Source: Coniferiporia sulphurascens
Taxonomy: Eukaryota > Basidiomycota > Agaricomycetes > Hymenochaetales > Hymenochaetaceae
Reading direction: 5' to 3'
Assembly: GCA_002794785.1 (NCBI GenBank)
Contig: NBBA01000009.1
Coordinates: 1,612,001 to 1,676,000 of the forward strand
DNA: 64,000 nucleotides
The notes under the pieces were generated by a model that was not told the DNA's origin, made no database searches, and was given only the letters and a program-made list of their open reading frames with translations. Positions 51,344 to 61,009 of this stretch are shown one piece after another; the stretch's first letter is position 1; the number at the start of each line of letters is the position of its first letter. Both the position numbers and the translations under genes were made by a program.

Positions 51344-52627
51344 CTTTGAAATTGGAAGAGTCCCTTGCAGAAGAGAAGCTCCTAATGAAGCAAACGATAA
51401 TTGGTTGGGCCTCCTAGTGTTCGGGAGAAGTCAGAAAAAATAAGAGACAATGCTGCGAGGTGGTGAGTTGCTGAGGACGAGAACGAGAACGAGGGGCGAG
51501 GTACCCAACTTTTTAGCCCTTCCGGTAAGAACCTCTGTGGGTAAGCCTGACCGGCATCAAAATGTAACTAGTGATTACGGTCAACGTGTTTGATCCAAAA
51601 AAACAGCTTACCGAGTGTCCTACCAGCGTGCAAAAATTTGCTTCTGAATACATCGCGCTGAGTGAGTGCTGAGCCCCCACGCAGCTAAACGTTCTTTTCT
51701 TAGTAGTCACCCGTATGAACAGGACTCGACGAGAGAGTCTAGGCCGAAGCATCCAATTCTTTCAAGTTGGAAAAGAAACGAAAGAAGAGGGACTTACGAC
51801 GATCAGATGGGTGAGCGTCTTTGATACCGCAACATGCAGGTTATACAGCAAATCATGCCGATGCACTGCAAAGCTATACTTGTCTCGGAGTCTGTCCAAA
51901 ACTAGATCGTGACGGCTCACCGGGCCGCAACATGTTAAGGAAACAAGCTGAGGACTGCATTTCCCTAGAATATCCCAACAAGATAAAAACGCATAAACTT
52001 GATGGTGCGTATCACCAACCGGGAACGAATATATGTAGAGGCTGGCAGTTGCACTTGAGTTGGACCGTCAGTCTTCGCTATCCGCGTAACCTGTCAACTT
52101 CATCTTCTGATACTTAATGCACGATTGCACGAAGTCTGTAAACGGAGATCGGAACTGTGAGTGGCATATTGACCAGTCTGTGACCGGCAGAGATATATGA
52201 GGGGTCCTCGTTCGTTGCAGCGGAAATTCAAAATCGGACCTGAAGTGAGGTGAGGGGAAACCGACTTTGAAAAGCGAACGCAACAAAGTTTAGCGTGTTC
52301 TAAGTCCTGATGGCCCAAATGCAGCCAAACTTGAGGCTTAATCGACTTAATTATAACCCGACAATTCACAAGATCTTTCATCCTGGCAACACGAATTATT
52401 TTCGCAAGGGGGGTCATACTATGAATGGGAGGCGCGGCACGTGGAAGTTCTGATCTCATCCGATCGAGTCATAACCAGAACATTTTTATAGCGCTCAGGC
52501 AGCTCAGCGCAGATAACTGTCCGATAGCCACTTCTTCACCACCCACCGAAAGAACGTAGCAAGTCATTCGAAGCAAAAGCCACAGCTTGAAAACGCGGCG
52601 CATACGATTCCGCAGATAAACACCGCG
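51344..52627. other. Upstream region of GNAT copy 1; MITE empty site
   Basis: The part from about 51960 to 52627 is the first copy of the sequence found upstream of GNAT copies 2 and 3. At about 52027-52040 it reads through where those copies hold a MITE, so this is the empty site. Near 52485-52492 lies a TATA-like TTTTATAG, about 140 bp before the GNAT start, with a GATCGAGTCAT-type block just before it. 51344-51950 has no recognised gene. Confidence 0.6.
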
Positions 52628-53514
52628 ATGTCGACGCAAGAAGGTAGCACAGCACCGTATGACATGAACTTTGTTCTCCCCGTACGCATAATTGAGAACG
52701 CGCGAGTTCGACTAGAGCCATTCATGGTTGAGAGCCGCACCTGCCCCTTCCTCGTAATGATTCTGAAAAATGACACTTCGTCTCCGGTTTGACGTATGAT
52801 AGCCGGCCGTGCACGCAGAGGAACACTTCGCGGGGTCCAAGGACCACCCAGAGCTGTACACGTACCTTGCTAACGGTCCGTTTGATTCCGTCGAGGAGCT
52901 ATTGGAAAAGTTCGTGATAGGGCGTGTGCACAATGACCCAACAAGCGTCCTCTTCGCAATTATCGATAAAACCGGTGAATATTTGCTCCGACACGATATA
53001 TGTGAGGCACGTTTTGATCCACTCATTTTCATGCTTTATAGGAATTGAGGGGAAACCCCGCGTTGCAGGAATAGTAGGCCTCTTGAACACGAGCGTTTCG
53101 AACCTGAGCACAGATTTCGGAATTGTCGTGCTTCCGGCATTCCAGAGCAGTCACGTCGCTTCGAATGCAATCGGGCTGCTCCTCCACTACTGCTTCGAGC
53201 TTCCCGCCGACTCCTCTGACGCCGCCGACTCGTCACCGTTCGGCAGTGGCAGCGGTCTCGGCCTAAGGCGCGTGCAATGGCAGGCGCATACAGACAACGC
53301 GCGGTCTGTACGCATGGCGGAGCGCATGGGATTCCGACGGGAGGGAATTATGCGCTGGCAGCGCCTCTTGACAGAGGGTAAGCGTGGCCATGAAGTTCCG
53401 CGCACACGTGGCGTAGGGGGCACTGGGTCCCATACCTGCGTGTTGGCGCTCTGTTGGGATGACTGGGAGCTCGAGGGTGCGAAGGATGCAGTAAGAAAGC
53501 AAATGGAGCGGTAG
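52628..53514 (+). CDS. GNAT-family acetyltransferase, copy 1 (RimJ/RimL-like)
   Basis: Acetyl-CoA-dependent N-acetyltransferase of the Acetyltransf_3 type. Three exons. Exon 1 (from ATG 52628) gives MSTQEGSTAPYD and IIENARVRLEPFM. After an intron: AEEHFAGSKDHPELYTYLANGPF and VLFAIIDKTG. The last exon holds KPRVAGIVGLLNTS, LPAFQSSHVASNAIGLLLHY (acetyl-CoA-binding part) and VQWQAHTDNARSVRMAERMGFRREG. The last is the typical NxxSxxxAExxGFxxEG motif with its Gly intact. The protein ends DAVRKQMER. Substrate unknown. It shares its upstream sequence with copies 2 and 3. Confidence 0.87.
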
Positions 53515-53640
53515 TTTGGAGGTCCACATGTGCATGGAGAGAATTGCCGACCGTGGTTAGACAAGCGAGTCTTGTGGAATAGATTCCCGGTGGATTATAG
53601 TATTAGAAAAGCATTCTGAGCCTTCGCGGTCCCACATTGA

Positions 53641-54126
53641 GTTTCGGTGCCGGGAAATTCAGTCCTTATGCGCCTAGCAAATGGAACTTCCGCGGGTAAG
53701 TTACCGTACGATGCAATTGGGAGCAGACTTCTGCACGAAGACAATCGGAAAGCCGAATCGTCTACTTAAAGTGAAGTTATTGATTGCAGGTGCCCTTTAG
53801 GTGAGACTAGCGGAAGAATTCAGGCGAGTCCGCCATCCTTGAGATGGCAGGAGGACGAACGACTCGTGAAGAACTGACTAAAATCGGATGAAGGAAGAGA
53901 CTACGTCCTTTAAACGTATCCGAGCTTAGCTTACATAAGTACTTACGTAATATGCACGAAGGCGGGACCGAAACTCAAAAATGGATCCCCCCCCAAAACC
54001 GTCAAAGGAAGCCATATAAGAATACGCAGAAGTTTCGCAATAAGCATAGACGCAGGCCTCCTATGTCTTCAGGCCCGGGCAATGATGTGGGATCTCGGCT
54101 TATTATAGGGAGAATGAAGGCCAGAA
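53641..54126. repeat. Segmental duplicate downstream of GNAT copy 1 (matches 61010-61500)
   Basis: About 490 bp that match the sequence after GNAT copy 3 nearly base for base, with small indels. Inside it lies the 124-bp segment (53670-53793) bounded by GCGCCT and AGGTGC that is inverted after copy 2. The last part is the 3' end of a copy of the membrane-protein gene (minus strand). Confidence 0.75.
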
Positions 54127-54556
54127 GTATTAAATAAATATAATGAACAATATAAATAACAGATGGTCATATGAACATCCATCTTACTAAGTGAACGATA
54201 ACGCAATGATAACGCCATATGAATAGGAGCTATGATAGTTATAGTATACATAGCACACAGTAGATGTATATAAGGAGAGCTGGTCTCTACCATGAAATAC
54301 ATCGGTTTATGCCGATAACCCACCTTTGCCTCAACTTCACCACTGCACCTCATCGTCTACCACAACGTGCATAGATTTTAAGAATAAGGTTGAAACACAG
54401 TGGTTGTGTAGGCGACGGTGTCGTAGTACACTGGTAAACCCGACTATCACACTGACACTTGTTGGACTAACCAATTGGCTTTGTCAGACGAGCTGCCAGT
54501 GCTCGAAGATGATGTGTCGCTCCAGCTCGTCGCTGAGTTTTCGTCTGCACTATTAC
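53985..54556 (-). pseudogene. Remnant 1 of the membrane-protein gene
   Basis: Minus-strand homology to exon 3 of paralogue B (61446-62095). The tail part (up to 54126) and a stalk part (54386-54556: TDTSSSSTGSSSD-like) remain, separated by an insertion. Between them about 420 bp are missing: the transmembrane helix and most of the cytosolic tail. Both ectodomain exons are absent. The right end stops at the exon 3 acceptor position. No functional product expected. Confidence 0.7.
54127..54385. mobile_element. AT-rich 260-bp insertion in remnant 1
   Basis: Sequence here is absent from the equivalent position after GNAT copies 2 and 3. It begins after CCAGAA and ends before TAAGGTTGAAAC. A possible AGAA direct repeat at both borders could be a target-site duplication. 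No terminal inverted repeats were recognised, so the class is open (solo LTR fragment, SINE-like piece or other). Confidence 0.45.
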
Positions 54557-54765
54557 CAGCTGCGCTGGCAGGGCCCGATACCTTTTTTAGTTGTACTACT
54601 GTTGCATTGCCAACCCACAAATATAGATGCAAAGTTCATCTATGGACTCATGAAGGCTGTGGTGAGGCTAGAAAATGCAGATTTCCCAGTGAACGTAGAC
54701 CAAATGCGGGGCGACTGCTTCCCAGTGTTGTGAGTAGCTTTCTTTCTTATTTTCTGTCTTCGTAA

Positions 54766-56273
54766 TGTGTAATCCACGCTTATGGAACAAAATCGGAAAT
54801 TTCGACCCTACCAGCGACAGACTCGGGCAGCTTCAGGTCCGCTTAAAGCATAGCAAAAATGTCGGGTTGGATGTGAAACTTAACTTAAACCCGAGCCGGG
54901 CTTTCCCGGATGGTGTTGAAATGTTAGGTGTAGCAGTTCCGGAGGCATTGCGTTGGGAGAACGTCTATTACCGAGTAGCTCATGTACTGCCTAATATGCT
55001 CCGGGATATATCCTGGTATAGCACTGGTCTCAACCTCCCGCGGCTCAAAAGCGTTACTCTCTGCCATCCAGGGCGCGGTGAAGGTGGTCCAGAAAGCATA
55101 GTGGATCATTCTGATCCACTAGTGCACTTGTACATGCCGAACTTGACCAACCTCACAGTGTACAACCTGTTCCCTCGTGCTTTCTTACGTCTCGCTCCAC
55201 TGCTGACGACGCTGATCCCGGATATTGGGAAAGACAATGTCGACAACGAGTTTGAGAGGGTATATGATTTGAACCTACTACTACTGGAGCTTCTGCAATC
55301 AAGCCCTCCTCTTGAGATTTTCCGCGTACGTGTTAGATCCCTTATACACCGTACCATCTACAAAGGACAATAACCATGCGCTTCCAGAATCAGTTCCTTC
55401 GAACCTTCAGACTTTCGAGTTTATGGCTAAATCCTTGACCGCGCAGAGCCTCCTGCCTTTCATGAAAGCACTTGACTCTTTGCCTTCCGAGCCTCAAGAA
55501 TCTGCATGTACGAGTCTTCGCATTCAATGAAATAATTAACGTGGGGGACGTGTCTGGCTTGACTGCGTCCTTCCTCATTCCTACGGCAAATCTCGGTAGA
55601 AAGGAAAAAAACGCCAGCGCAGCAGCAGCAGTGGGCGGCCCAGAACAGTGAGTCTCACGCGAACCAACCAGCCTCAACTCAACTCACGCCGCTCGGCAGC
55701 CCCGACCTCCTCGAGCCACACATCCTACGCTCGCTCGCCAACGTCGCCATCAGATCCATCCACGCCCCGGGCGCAGGCTGCCACGTCGTCGCGCTCGACA
55801 TCTCCGGCGCCGCACGGCTTTTCGGACGTAACGCGCCCGCCGCACTCGGTCGACCTCTGCGCGGCGAGCCGCAGCCGCCCGTCCCTGGCGTCGTCTCGGA
55901 TTAAATGTCGAGGTCTTCAGCATTCAAAACGTGCACCCCGAAGGAATTCGCAGATTCAGGCGACCATTACGATGTCCCATATGCAAAGCTGCATAACCTG
56001 CGCAGCCTCACCCTCGAGACGCCGTACTTGAAGTTCAACATGTGGAAGAGTGACTATGAAGACCGGACCTGTATGAAGCATCCGAAATTGGAGGATATCC
56101 ACTTCGTGCGATGCGATGCCTTCAAGTTGGACTGGATGGAGCCGATGCTCCTCAAAAGGCTGCTTGAACTACAGAATAAATGGGTCACGTTGAAGGTACA
56201 TAAGGGGTGCAAGATGTTAAACGAAGAAGGAGTCCGTGTCGTTCTTGAAGGAAAGGATGTAACCTGGACGTAA
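54766..56273 (+). pseudogene. F-box/LRR-type gene lacking its 5' end
   Basis: The frame opens with NPRLWNKI followed by LGQLQVRLKHSKNVGLDVKLN, the stretch that follows the F-box in agaricomycete F-box proteins. Leucine-rich blocks follow (LPRLKSVTLCHPG, MPNLTNLTVYNLF, LHNLRSLTLETPYLKFNMW, HPKLEDIHFVRCDAF) to a stop at 56273. Introns near 55330, 55650 and 55830 restore frame over local stops. The F-box exon itself (LPPEIL...VCRRWR-type) is not found upstream; the sequence there is remnant 1 of the membrane gene. The gene is therefore probably 5'-truncated, although an unseen short first exon remains possible. Confidence 0.6.
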
Positions 56274-56464
56274 ATTCTAAAAATTTGAAGTCTGGATGTA
56301 TTTTCGTCCGACTGATTCCTTGGATTTCATGGACTTCTCTTTGTACCCGTCATTATTCAACGAATCTTAAGGGATCATTTTCGGGCCCGTTATATGCTTG
56401 TAGCACCGCCATTAACCTATCCCAAAGGTCGTTGTACGTTGGCCCTGAGATTTACGGGCTAGGA

Positions 56465-56705
56465 TACGACACGTAAATAATATTACAAGAGAGTAAGCAA
56501 AAATAGAATTCCAAAAGGGAAGCCGCAGGTCGGCAAGACCAAAAAAGAAATATAGTGGGGCCCGGCGACATGACGGCATCTGTCAACACGTAAATAAAAT
56601 TACAGGACAGAACGCGAAAGGAGGAAAAAACGTAGAAGCCGCGGCTCGGCAGTACATAAAAAGAAATACCACGGGGCCCGACAATCGGGGCGAAATCTTG
56701 AATTA
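56465..56705. repeat. Two tandem, diverged copies of a ~115-bp unit
   Basis: Both units start CACGTAAATAA-ATTACA, carry GAAGCCGC-GGTCGGCA and AAAAAAGAAATA-like stretches, and end in GGGGCCCG-C. First unit about 56470-56586, second about 56587-56705. Noncoding; origin unknown. Confidence 0.6.
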
Positions 56706-56811
56706 TTGACCTACCTAACCCTCTACCTAAAGGTATCGGGAATTTCCCTTGAATGTCCCAACAGGATGAAAACGCATATATTTGACCGATTGTATCAAGC
56801 GCGAATATGAG

Positions 56812-57003
56812 TACAGTCGAACCCCTTGATTTGAGTCTCCCTCTGTTTGCGTAACCTCATGTTGTGCATAGTAATTTGTGCCCTAACACCAAGTCATCCA
56901 TTATATATAGATCCATGCACCTTTAATTGCATAACCCCTTGAATTACATACTGTACATAAAATTCTTCCACAAATCTCCATCCAAATCGAGGTTTCGGCT
57001 GTA
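56812..57003. mobile_element. MITE with pogo/Tigger-like ends, copy upstream of GNAT 2
   Basis: About 190 bp. Left end TACAGTCGAACCCCTTGATT, right end (reverse complement) TACAGCCGAAACCTCGATTT: imperfect terminal inverted repeats of about 24 bp flanked by TA. No coding capacity. The same element stands before GNAT copy 3 and is absent before copy 1. The CAGTCGA-type terminus with TA target duplication is typical of pogo/Fot1-type Tc1-mariner derivatives. Confidence 0.75.
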
Positions 57004-57329
57004 GTATACTGGCAGTTGCACTTGAGTTAAACGGAGATAAAAACTTGGCATATTGACCAGCCCGTGACCAACAGGGATTTATGAGGGGTTCTCGTTCGTT
57101 CCAGAAATCCAAAGATGTTCAGTCGACCCTGAAGTGAGACGAGGGGAAACCGACTCCGAGGTATGAACGCAAAAGCACCAGAGTTTAGGCTCTAAGTCCT
57201 GATGCTGCAAGAGAAGGTTTACTCAGACTCGATAATTCTTACGGACCTCCATTTGGTAACACAAATTATTTTTGCGAGGGAGGTTCGCTTAAGAATAGAA
57301 GGCACAGCACGTGAAAGTGCTGACCTCAC

Positions 57330-57365
57330 CCAATCAATCGAGTCATGACCAGAACGCTTTTATAG
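57330..57365 (+). promoter_or_regulatory. Conserved CCAAT/TATA-like core upstream of GNAT copy 2
   Basis: CCAATCAATCGAGTCATGAC followed by a TTTTATAG at 57357-57364, about 130 bp before the start codon. The block is shared with GNAT copy 3 (about 59820) and, in altered form, copy 1 (about 52460). Copy 3 has lost the TATA-like part. Confidence 0.5.
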
Positions 57366-57491
57366 CTCAGTTGTATACATCTATCCGATAGCGACTTCTT
57401 CGCCATCCACCAAGAGACCATAGCAAGGTATTAAAAGCAGAAGCCACAGCTTGGAAATACGGTGCATACGACTCCACAGGTACAGACTGCG

Positions 57492-58391
57492 ATGTCGACG
57501 CAAGAAGGCAGCACCGTACCGTATGACATGAACTTTGTTCTCCCCGTACGCATAATTGAGAACGCGCGAGTTCGACTAGAGCCATTCATAGTTAAGAGTC
57601 GCATCTGGTTCTTCCCCGAAATGGTCCTGCATGATGACACTCTTGCCTCTTTTGATGCATAATAGCCGGCTGTGCACGCAGAGGAGTACTTCGCGGGATC
57701 CAAGGACCACCCAGAGCTGTACACATACCTTGCTTACGGCCCGTTTGATTCCGTCGAGGAGTTCTTGGAAAAGCTCGTGATAGGGCGTGTGCACAATGAC
57801 CCGACGAGCGTCCTCTTCGCGATTATCGATAAAACTGGTAATTACAGTATCTGCTCCAGCACGATACAAGCGCCTTGTAGTGCATGTTCTGACCTAAATA
57901 TCTCATGGTTTGTAGGAACCGAGGGGAAACCCCGCGTTGCAGGGATGTTCGGCCTCTTGAACACGAGCACTTACAACCTGAGCACCGAAATCGGGTTCGT
58001 CCACGTGTTCCCAGCCTTCCAGCGCAGTCACGTCGCGTCGAATGCAATCGGGCTGCTCCTCCACTACTGCCTCGAGCTCCCCGCCGACTCCTCTGACGCC
58101 AACGACTCGGCACCGTTCGGCAGTGGCGGCGGCCTCGGCCTGAGGCGCGTGCAATGGCAGGCGCACGCGGACAATGCACGGTCTAGGCGCACGGCGGAGC
58201 GCATGAGATTCCGGCGGGAGGGAATTGCGCGCTGGCAGCGCCTTCTGACGGAGGGCAAGCGTGGGCATGAAGTTCCGCGCACGCGTGGTATAGGGGGCAC
58301 TGGGTTTCATGCCTGCGTGCTGGCGATTTGTTGGGACGACTGGGAGCTCGAGGGCGCGAAGGAGGCGGTGAGAATACAGATGGAGCGGTAG
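57492..58391 (+). CDS. GNAT-family acetyltransferase, copy 2
   Basis: Same three-exon structure and ends as copy 1. Start ATG 57492 gives MSTQEGSTVPYD; the last exon has KPRVAGMFGLLNTSTYNL, FPAFQRSHVASNAIGLLLHY and VQWQAHADNARSRRTAERMRFRREG. The conserved Gly of the GF motif in copies 1 and 3 (AERMGF) is Arg here (AERMRF). Otherwise the frame and the splice sites are intact. Copies 2 and 3 share STYNLSTEIG and ARSRRTAER, so the coding part groups with copy 3. Activity may be weakened by the Gly change. Confidence 0.85.
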
Positions 58392-58512
58392 TTTGAAGGT
58401 TCACATGTGAAGAGAATTAACAACTATGGTTTGCCGAAAACGGGTCTTGTGGAATAGATTCCTAGTGGATTATAGTATTAGAAAGACAACCTGACTCTTC
58501 GCGGTCCCCACA

Positions 58513-58722
58513 TTAAGTTACGGCGCCAGGAAACTCAGTTATTATGCACCTGCAACCAAAAACATCATTTTCAATAAAGGACTCGGCTTTCCAATCGTCT
58601 TCGCGCAAAAGTCGGCTCCCAATTGCATTGTAGCTACGTGGCACCGTAACTTGCCCGTACGCGACTGAAGTTCCATTTCCTAGGCGCTCGACTTGGAGGA
58701 ACAATTCAAGCGAAGTATCCAT
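58513..58722 (-). pseudogene. Short open frame from a captured exon-like segment
   Basis: A 69-codon frame on the minus strand, starting MDTSLELFLQVERLGNGTS and including YNAIGSRLLREDDWKAESF, reads cleanly through the inverted segment described at 58546-58687. In copies 1 and 3 the same peptide appears on the plus strand and is cut by a stop after KAES. It looks like a piece of real protein-coding sequence but I cannot name the family. Confidence 0.35.
58546..58687. repeat. Local inversion relative to the copies at 53670 and 61046
   Basis: This 142-bp segment is the reverse complement of 61046-61181 and 53670-53793, whereas the sequence on both sides runs in the same direction in all copies. 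The borders are GCACCT on the left and AGGCGC on the right; in copy 3 the borders are GCACCT and AGGTGC, a perfect 6-bp inverted repeat. Confidence 0.75.
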
Positions 58723-58789
58723 CTTTGATATGGCTGGAGGACAAATGACTCGTGAAAAACTGGATAAAATCCCGAGCGGTGAGGAAGGG

Positions 58790-58980
58790 GCCATAGGTTA
58801 TCAGGGGGAGAATGAAGACCAGAATGTTGAGACGCAGCGGTCGTGTGTAGGCGATGGTGTCGTACGCTGGTGGACCCGACTATTGCACCGACACTTGTTG
58901 AGCTACCCGACTGGCTTTATCAAACGAGCCGCCGGTGCCCGAAGACGATGTGTTGCACAAGCACGTTGCTAATAAGTGGG
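58790..58980 (-). pseudogene. Remnant 2 of the membrane-protein gene
   Basis: Minus-strand homology to exon 3 of paralogue B. It has the same 420-bp internal deletion as remnant 1, with the same junction (GGTGGACCCGACTATTGCACC here; TGGTAAACCCGACTATCACAC there). Helix, tail and ectodomain are missing, and frame is lost. No product expected. Confidence 0.65.
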
Positions 58981-59097
58981 GGCAACGCTATTTGTACTTG
59001 TTTATACCCTTACTGTAAATGGAAAGTTTACTGCTCAAGAGTCAGAGAGAATTTACAAAATGAGTTTTTAGCTCAATATTGCCCTATTCGACGCCAT

Positions 59098-59280
59098 TAA
59101 AAGCGCGTTGGGGTCATTCGGTGTGGGCCAGGGCGGCTTCGAGCCGTGTTTTTCGATTTGGGCCTGTAAGTACCGAAAACAGCTCATACGCAGGCTGTGT
59201 TTAGTACGTACAGGCCAAAATCAAAAAATCCGACTCAAAGTTACCCTGAATCCACACTGAGCGACTCCAAAGCACTTTTA
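59098..59280. mobile_element. Foldback (palindromic) MITE-like element
   Basis: About 183 bp made of two long, imperfect inverted arms of about 85 bp with almost no spacer. Left end TAAAAGCGCGTTGGGGTC; right end reverse complement TAAAAGTGCTTTGGAGTC. The inner parts also pair (GATTTGGGCCTGTAAGTAC with GATTTTGGCCTGTACGTAC). No coding capacity. It sits exactly at the left edge of the copy 3 module. Confidence 0.72.
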
Positions 59281-59314
59281 CTCACATCGTATCACTACCA
59301 GGGATGAATGTAAG

Positions 59315-59470
59315 TACAGTCGAACCCCTTGATTTGAATCTCCCTCAGTTTACATAACCTCTTGTTTTGCATAGGATTTTGTGTCTTGGTATCAAGCCAT
59401 CTGTCCATCCCCCTCTAATTGCATACCCCCGTGAATTGCACACTCCATCCAAATCGAGATTTCGACTGTA
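59315..59470. mobile_element. MITE with pogo/Tigger-like ends, copy upstream of GNAT 3
   Basis: 156 bp. Left end TACAGTCGAACCCCTTGATT; right end reverse complement TACAGTCGAAATCTCGATTT. It occupies the same site as the element at 56812-57003 and shares its interior (GCATAACCCC-TGAATT), with about 35 bp less sequence. Confidence 0.75.
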
Positions 59471-59986
59471 GTATGCTGGCAATTCCACTTGAGTTGGGCG
59501 GAGATTAAACTTGAAACTGTGAGTAGCATATTGATCTTTGGCAGTCCGTGACCAGCGGAGATATATATATGAGGGGTTCTCGTTCGTTGCATCCAAAGAT
59601 GGCCAGTCGATCCTGAAGTGAGACGAGGGGAAACCGACTTTGAACTATGGACGCAACAGCACCAGGGTTTAGGTTCTAAGTCAAGTCCTGAATCCTGATG
59701 CTGCAGGATAGGGTTTACCCAAACTCGACAATTCATAAGGACCTCCATCTTGCCAACACAATCAATTTTTATGAGGGTCGCATATGAATAGCGCACAGCA
59801 CGTGAAAGCGCTGACCTCATCCAATCAATCGAGTCATGACCAGAATACCCTTCAGCTCAACGTAGACATCTGTCCTATAACGACCTCTTCGCCACTCACC
59901 GAGAGACCGTAGCAAGGCACTCAAAGCAAAAGCTGCGGCTTCAAAACACGGCGCATACGATTCCGCGGACACAGATAAACACTGCG

Positions 59987-60881
59987 ATGTCGACGCAAGA
60001 AGGAGGCATCACGGCGGCGCCGTATGACGTGAACTTTGTCCTCCCCATACGCGTGATTGAAAACGCACGAGTTCGACTAGAGCCATTCATAGTTAAGAAT
60101 CGCACCTAGTTTTTCCCCAAAATGGTCTTGCATAATGACACTTTTAACTCTTTTGATGCGTAATAGCCGGCTGTACACGCAGAGGAGTACTTCGCGGGAT
60201 CCAAGGACCACCCAGAGCTGTACGCGTACTTTACTTACGGCCCGTTTGATTCCGTCGAGGAGTTCTTGGAAAAGCTCGTGATAGGACGTGTACACAATGA
60301 CCCAACGAGCGTCCTCTTCGCAATTATCGATAAATCCGGTAAATATTTGTTCCAACGCGATATATGTGGGGCACGTTCTGATCCACCCCTTTTCATGGTT
60401 TGTAGGAACTGAGGGGGGACCCCGCGTTGCAGGGATATTCGGCCTCTGCAACACGAGCACTTACAACCTGAGCACCGAAATCGGATTCATCCAGGTGCTC
60501 CCAGCCTTCCAGCGCAGTTACGTCACGTCGAATGCGATCGGGCTGCTCCTCCACTACTGCCTCGAGCTTCCTGCTGACTCCTCTGACGCCTCCGACCCAT
60601 CACCGTTCGGCAGTGGCGGCGGCCTCGGCCTGAGGCGCGTGCAATGGCAAGCGCACGCGGACAATGCGCGGTCTAGGCGCACGGCAGAGCGCATGGGGTT
60701 CCGATGGGAGGGCATTGCACGCTGGCAGCGCCTCCTGACAGAGGGCAAGCGCGGGTATGAAGTTCCGCGCACGCGTGGTACAGGGGGCACCGGGCTTCAT
60801 GCCTGCGTGCTGGCGACTTGTTGGGACGACTGGGAGCTTGAGGGTGCAAAGGATGAAGTGAGGAGACAGATGGAGCGGTAG
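59987..60881 (+). CDS. GNAT-family acetyltransferase, copy 3
   Basis: Start ATG 59987 (MSTQEGGITAAPYD), same three-exon structure. The last exon has PRVAGIFGLCNTSTYNL, LPAFQRSYVTSNAIGLLLHY and VQWQAHADNARSRRTAERMGFRWEG, with the GF motif intact, ending DEVRRQMER. No frame breaks. Exon and intron ends coincide with copies 1 and 2. The CCAAT-like block upstream is kept but the TATA-like part is changed, so expression may differ. Substrate unknown. Confidence 0.87.
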
Positions 60882-61009
60882 TTCGGAGGTTCACATGTGT
60901 ATAAACGGAATTACCGACCGTGGTTGACTGAACGCGTCTTGCAGAATAGATCCCTTGTGGATTATAGTATTATAGTATTAGAAAGGCAATCTGACCCTTC
61001 GCGGTCCCC

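Noticed and set aside
53986..53997. Run of C residues
   Set aside because: Simple homopolymer; likely replication slippage, absent in sister copies, no feature implied.
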